A stretch of 9,087 nt of DNA from Pseudanabaenales cyanobacterium. Its GTDB lineage: Bacteria; Cyanobacteriota; Cyanobacteriia; Phormidesmidales; Phormidesmidaceae. Position numbers and translations under genes: made by a program. Shown piece after piece: positions 6,789 through 9,087 of the stretch; within the stretch, counting starts at the first letter, position 1, and every line of letters starts with the position of its first letter. The notes under the pieces were generated by a model. It worked only from the letters and a program-made list of their open reading frames with translations. It had not been told where the DNA came from and did not search any database. The stretch is taken from assembly GCA_022360135.1 (NCBI GenBank), contig JAKSDM010001355.1:1-9087 (forward strand). Reading direction: 5' to 3'.

Positions 6789-7661
6789 TTGCTGCTTCCC
6801 CTCCTAGATATTGGCCTAGTCATTGTGCTGATTTATATGGTGCTCGTCGTAATTGGAGAGCGCCGCACACTTTGGATGGTGCAAGGCCTGATTATCTTGA
6901 TGCTAGCGGCCGCCCTCAGTAAGTCCCTTGGCCTTCCGCTTCTGGCCTTTGTATTGGATAAGTTGGTGGTTGGTTCTGCGGTAGCCGTCGCTTTTATTTT
7001 GCAAGCTGAATTTCGTCGTCTTCTGGAGCAAATCGGTCGAGGGGAAATCTTGCAACTCTTTTTGCCTTCTCGGGACGCCCTTCCTAAACCTGATAATGTC
7101 ATTGATGAGATGGTAGACGCTGTTAAAGAACTTTCTCAAAATCGTACAGGTGCTTTACTAATCTTAGAGACAACTCAACCGATCGATGAGCGGGACTTTT
7201 CGGTGCCGGGGGTCAAATTGAATGCTGAGGTTTCTAAAGAGCTACTGCAAACCATTTTTCAAACTAGCACCCTGCTGCACGATGGCGCAGTGCTAATTCG
7301 GGCCTCGCGGATTGTGGCGGCGGGGGTTATTTTGCCAATTTCAGAGCGCACGGCCTCTCGACAACTGGGGACTCGTCATCGGGCCGCCATGGGAATTACA
7401 GAGCGGGTGGAAAATTGCCTCTGCATCGTTGTATCGGAAGAGACCGGCTCCATCTCCATAGCAGAGCGTGGGATACTTAACCGGCCCTTGACCAGTAGTA
7501 AGCTGAGGGAGCTATTAAGAGCGAAATTCGCCCAATCTGTTGATCGTGACGCTGTGGCGCCCCAACTCCGTAGTTTGGGTCGGCAACTCAGAATTCAAAT
7601 ATCTAGATTCTTTTCACGTCTTTTCCGCCTTCCATCATCGGCTTCACGGGAGAAAAAATGA
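6789..7661 (+). CDS. cdaA: CdaA, membrane diadenylate cyclase (c-di-AMP synthase)
   Basis: CdaA condenses two ATP into cyclic di-AMP, a second messenger known for K+/osmotic and cell-wall control. The 290-residue protein has three predicted membrane helices (about 2-22, 30-48 and 50-72). A DisA_N/DAC domain (about 85-235) follows. Its catalytic signature residues are present: LLHDGAV with Asp165-Gly-Ala, and GTRHRAA (194-200), plus SEETG (216-220). A basic tail (about 261-290) ends the protein. The start is TTG at 6789 with AGGG 8 nt upstream. A TGA lies in frame just before it (6783-6785), so no longer N-terminus is possible; the first helix therefore begins almost at residue 1, shorter than usual. 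No CdaR or GlmM gene, the usual Firmicutes neighbours, is present; the partner here is uppS, overlapped by 4 bp. Confidence 0.95.
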   Translation: MLLPLLDIGLVIVLIYMVLVVIGERRTLWMVQGLIILMLAAALSKSLGLPLLAFVLDKLVVGSAVAVAFILQAEFRRLLEQIGRGEILQLFLPSRDALPKPDNVIDEMVDAVKELSQNRTGALLILETTQPIDERDFSVPGVKLNAEVSKELLQTIFQTSTLLHDGAVLIRASRIVAAGVILPISERTASRQLGTRHRAAMGITERVENCLCIVVSEETGSISIAERGILNRPLTSSKLRELLRAKFAQSVDRDAVAPQLRSLGRQLRIQISRFFSRLFRLPSSASREKK

Positions 7662-8410
7662 CAGCTAAGCCAATCATCCGACAAGTGTTGCCTGCGGATC
7701 TAAGTCAGGATCGTCTACCCAGACATGTGGCCGTCATTATGGATGGCAATGGCCGCTGGGCTAAAAATCGAGGCTTACCTCGGATCATGGGACATCGTCG
7801 CGGCGTAGACACTCTGAAAAGGGTACTCCGCTACTGTAGCGACTGGGGGGTTCGGGCCTTAACGGCCTATGCCTTTTCTACCGAAAATTGGGGTCGCCCG
7901 CTAGAAGAAGTTGATTTTCTCATGACCTTGTTTGAGCGAGTTCTCAGACAGGAATTAGCGGAGATGATGGAGGAGGATGTCCGGATTAGCTTTGTGGGAA
8001 ATTTGGCGGCGCTGCCGCAATCGCTCCGGGCTGAGATTGACCGTGCTGTTACCCAGACGACTGGCAATCAAGGCATTCAGTTTACGGTGGCGACTAATTA
8101 TGGCGGACGTCAGGAAATTATCCAGGCGTGTCGGGCGATCGCAATCAAGGTGCAACAAGGTCATATCCAGCCAGAAGACATTGATGAAACCCTATTCACC
8201 CACCACCTATACACTGCCGAAATTGGCGATCCTGACCTATTAATTCGCACCAGTGGAGAGATGCGTATCAGTAACTTTCTCCTCTGGCAACTGGCCTACG
8301 CCGAGATTTACGTCACCAAAACCCTCTGGCCCGACTTTGACCAAACCGAATTTCATCAAGCCCTGTATGACTATCAACAGCGGGATCGGCGGTTTGGCAA
8401 GGTGCGATAG
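7658..8410 (+). CDS. uppS: Isoprenyl transferase (undecaprenyl diphosphate synthase)
   Basis: This cis-prenyltransferase adds isopentenyl diphosphate units to farnesyl diphosphate to make the C55 lipid carrier for peptidoglycan and other surface polymers. It is 250 residues, the usual length. HVAVIMDGNGRWAK (23-36) contains the catalytic Asp29 and the phosphate-binding loop. AYAFSTENWGRP (70-81), FVGN (112-115) and the C-terminal DLLIRTSGEMRISNFLLWQ (193-211) hold the other conserved blocks, including Arg197, Arg203 and Ser205. AYAEIYVTKTLWPDF (213-227) is the usual family ending. The ATG overlaps the cdaA stop as ATGA, with GGGAG 5 nt upstream (7648-7652), so translation is likely coupled to cdaA. 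In some bacteria the next step is phosphatidate cytidylyltransferase; here the strand changes instead. No intrinsic terminator is visible after the gene. Confidence 0.97.
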   Translation: MTAKPIIRQVLPADLSQDRLPRHVAVIMDGNGRWAKNRGLPRIMGHRRGVDTLKRVLRYCSDWGVRALTAYAFSTENWGRPLEEVDFLMTLFERVLRQELAEMMEEDVRISFVGNLAALPQSLRAEIDRAVTQTTGNQGIQFTVATNYGGRQEIIQACRAIAIKVQQGHIQPEDIDETLFTHHLYTAEIGDPDLLIRTSGEMRISNFLLWQLAYAEIYVTKTLWPDFDQTEFHQALYDYQQRDRRFGKVR

Positions 8411-8465
8411 GAATAGGAAGCAGGGGGAGATAGAGAAGCAGAGGGATATGGGGGAAATAGGGAAG
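8411..8465 (+). repeat. Purine-rich low-complexity spacer
   Basis: Nearly every base on the plus strand is A or G, in units such as AGGGGGAGA and GGGGGAAATAGGGAAG, with only a few isolated T and C. It sits directly after the uppS stop. Such tracts are common in cyanobacterial gaps. No function is evident, though it could form unusual DNA structure. Confidence 0.7.
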
Positions 8466-8494
8466 TTCAAATCCAAAATCTAAAATCCAAAATC
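8466..8494 (+). repeat. Heptameric short tandem repeat (STRR-like)
   Basis: The heptamers TCCAAAA (8472-8478), TCTAAAA (8479-8485) and TCCAAAA (8486-8492) are consecutive, preceded by a partial TTCAAA and followed by TC. This is the degenerate heptamer type (short tandemly repeated repetitive sequence) known from cyanobacterial intergenic regions. Confidence 0.75.
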
Positions 8495-8511
8495 ACCCTT
8501 GCCCTCGCCCT

Positions 8512-8784
8512 CTAAGGCCCTGCAAAAACTGCTTCTTCCAGGTCTTGACGACTGAGAGAATATTTGAAGGTGCGTTGAATATCTTGGCCTTCGGGGCCAG
8601 CACGGGTGTAGCGAACAACTAAGGAATCAATATCCAGGATTAATTCGGCTTGCCAATCAGGACGAGTCAGAGACCAACAGTGAAGATCAGTCGGATCTTG
8701 CTGACAGCCTTGGGCAATCAGCCATTGTTCAATGTCCGGTAGCGGATGGTTGTAGAGGGGGGTGTCTGAGGGAGGAAGCGCCAT
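8512..8784 (-). CDS. DUF3143 family protein
   Basis: This is a 90-residue protein from the ATG at 8784; a TTG two codons upstream (8790) is less likely because the family, as I recall it, begins M-x-LPPSDTPLYNHPLP. Blocks typical of DUF3143 run through the length: TPLYNHPLPDIEQWL (8-22), DLHCWSLTRPDWQAEL (32-47), a strand LVVRYTRAG (54-62) and QDIQRTFKYSLSRQDLEEAVF (66-86). DUF3143 is a cyanobacteria- and plastid-associated family with no known activity. No signal peptide or membrane segment is seen, and conserved Trp, Cys and aromatic residues suggest a compact soluble fold. It starts 15 nt after the stop of the ORF at 8800-9087 on the same strand, so the two are probably co-transcribed. No clear Shine-Dalgarno is visible. 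It converges with uppS. Confidence 0.85.
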   Translation of the reverse strand: MALPPSDTPLYNHPLPDIEQWLIAQGCQQDPTDLHCWSLTRPDWQAELILDIDSLVVRYTRAGPEGQDIQRTFKYSLSRQDLEEAVFAGP

Positions 8785-8799
8785 AAACAATGCAAAATT

Positions 8800-9087
8800 T
8801 TAATCTTGGATTTGATTGAGAATTTGATTTGATCCGTCCGTTTGTCCTGAGGATATTGATTGATCGATAGACGATTTCGATTGATTGATAACTGACGGTA
8901 GATCTTTGGTTTTTTTTCTATCGAAAGGAGTGTCTAGGAATGAAGGGGGGGAGTCTTCTAATGGCAGGAGGGAATCTTCCAATAAAGGGAGTGACTCGAG
9001 TGGGGTTTCGATTCCCACTTGTTTCTCAACCCTTTCTTTGATGCTGAAGTCATTAGAAAGTGGAGTTTCGATTCCCATTTGTTTCTC
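8800..9087 (-). CDS. Low-complexity repeat-bearing protein, 5' end outside window
   Basis: The frame is open from its TAA (8800-8802) to the right edge. An ATG at 9078 exists, but the frame continues upstream of it as EKQ, the same residues that precede the inner repeat copy, so 9078 is probably not the true start. Visible residues include EKQMGIETPLSNDFSIKERV then EKQVGIETPLES, a 20-residue-period repeat. An acidic/Leu run follows (SLPLLEDSLLPLEDSPPS), then a Ser/Gln/Asn/Ile tail (INQSKSSIDQSISSGQ). This looks disordered and has no recognisable domain. It may be the C-terminal tail of a longer protein whose folded part lies upstream; a J-domain protein is one possibility from memory of DUF3143 neighbourhoods, not supported by anything visible here. 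Homopolymers A8 and C7 lie in its sense strand. Confidence 0.55.
   Translation of the reverse strand, partial: EKQMGIETPLSNDFSIKERVEKQVGIETPLESLPLLEDSLLPLEDSPPSFLDTPFDRKKTKDLPSVINQSKSSIDQSISSGQTDGSNQILNQIQD
9000..9087. repeat. 28-bp direct repeat at 60-bp period
   Basis: Positions 9000-9027 and 9060-9087 match at 26 of 28 bases, differing at 9004/9064 and 9018/9078. The 60-bp period equals 20 codons, and the copies encode EKQVGIETPL and EKQMGIETPL on the minus strand. The second copy ends exactly at the window edge, so more copies may follow. Confidence 0.9.

Noticed and set aside
6833..7139. Two minus-strand ORFs opposite cdaA
   Set aside because: Both are antisense to the membrane and catalytic parts of cdaA, with basic low-information translations; shadow frames.
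8253..8483. Plus-strand frame overlapping the uppS 3' end and the purine tract
   Set aside because: It shares sequence with the conserved C-terminus of uppS in another frame and ends in low-complexity Lys/Glu/Gly sequence; not a credible gene.
9000..9087. Possible start of a CRISPR array (28-bp repeat, 32-bp spacer)
   Set aside because: Only two copies are visible and the period is an exact multiple of three within an open frame that translates both copies alike. A coding repeat explains it better.

Overview
The window reads as a piece of cyanobacterial chromosome. The evidence is five copies of the HIP1 octamer GCGATCGC, a full-length ClpC, a cyanobacteria-type DUF3143 protein, heptameric AT-rich short tandem repeats and a CTATAGC-ended MITE-like element. 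I cannot place it to genus from sequence alone. Most of it is conserved housekeeping sequence; the less explained material sits at the two edges and in the 488-base gap before cdaA.

Layout. At the left edge, the 5' part of a Trypco1-like (CU044_2847 family) small-protein gene runs leftward out of the window (1-185, minus). Divergent from it is a 366-residue TPR protein of unknown function (338-1438, plus). It converges on clpC (1547-4018, minus), with a strong intrinsic terminator for clpC in the gap. Upstream of clpC, on the same strand, is rimI (4205-4780), and divergent from rimI is lysA (4888-6300, plus). A 488-base intergenic region follows, holding an 11-bp inverted repeat, a 14-bp-period direct repeat and a ~91-bp MITE-like element. 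Then come cdaA (6789-7661) and uppS (7658-8410), overlapping by 4 bp. After a purine-rich spacer with heptamer repeats, two minus-strand genes close the window: a DUF3143 protein (8512-8784) and the 3' part of a low-complexity, internally repeated ORF (8800-9087, open at its 5' end).

How the genes fit together. LysA consumes meso-diaminopimelate, a peptidoglycan precursor, to make lysine. UppS makes the C55 lipid carrier for cell-wall assembly. CdaA makes c-di-AMP, which in other bacteria ties osmotic/K+ control to wall homeostasis. The lysA-cdaA-uppS run is therefore a cell-envelope neighbourhood, with cdaA and uppS translationally coupled. ClpC (protein quality control) and RimI (N-terminal acetylation) are general protein-maintenance genes. 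I found no CRISPR array, rRNA, tRNA, prophage or complete transposase gene. I do not see a clearly new system; the best candidates for follow-up are the Trypco1 gene, the TPR protein's unrecognised C-terminal domain, the MITE-like element before cdaA and the repeat-bearing ORF at the right edge.
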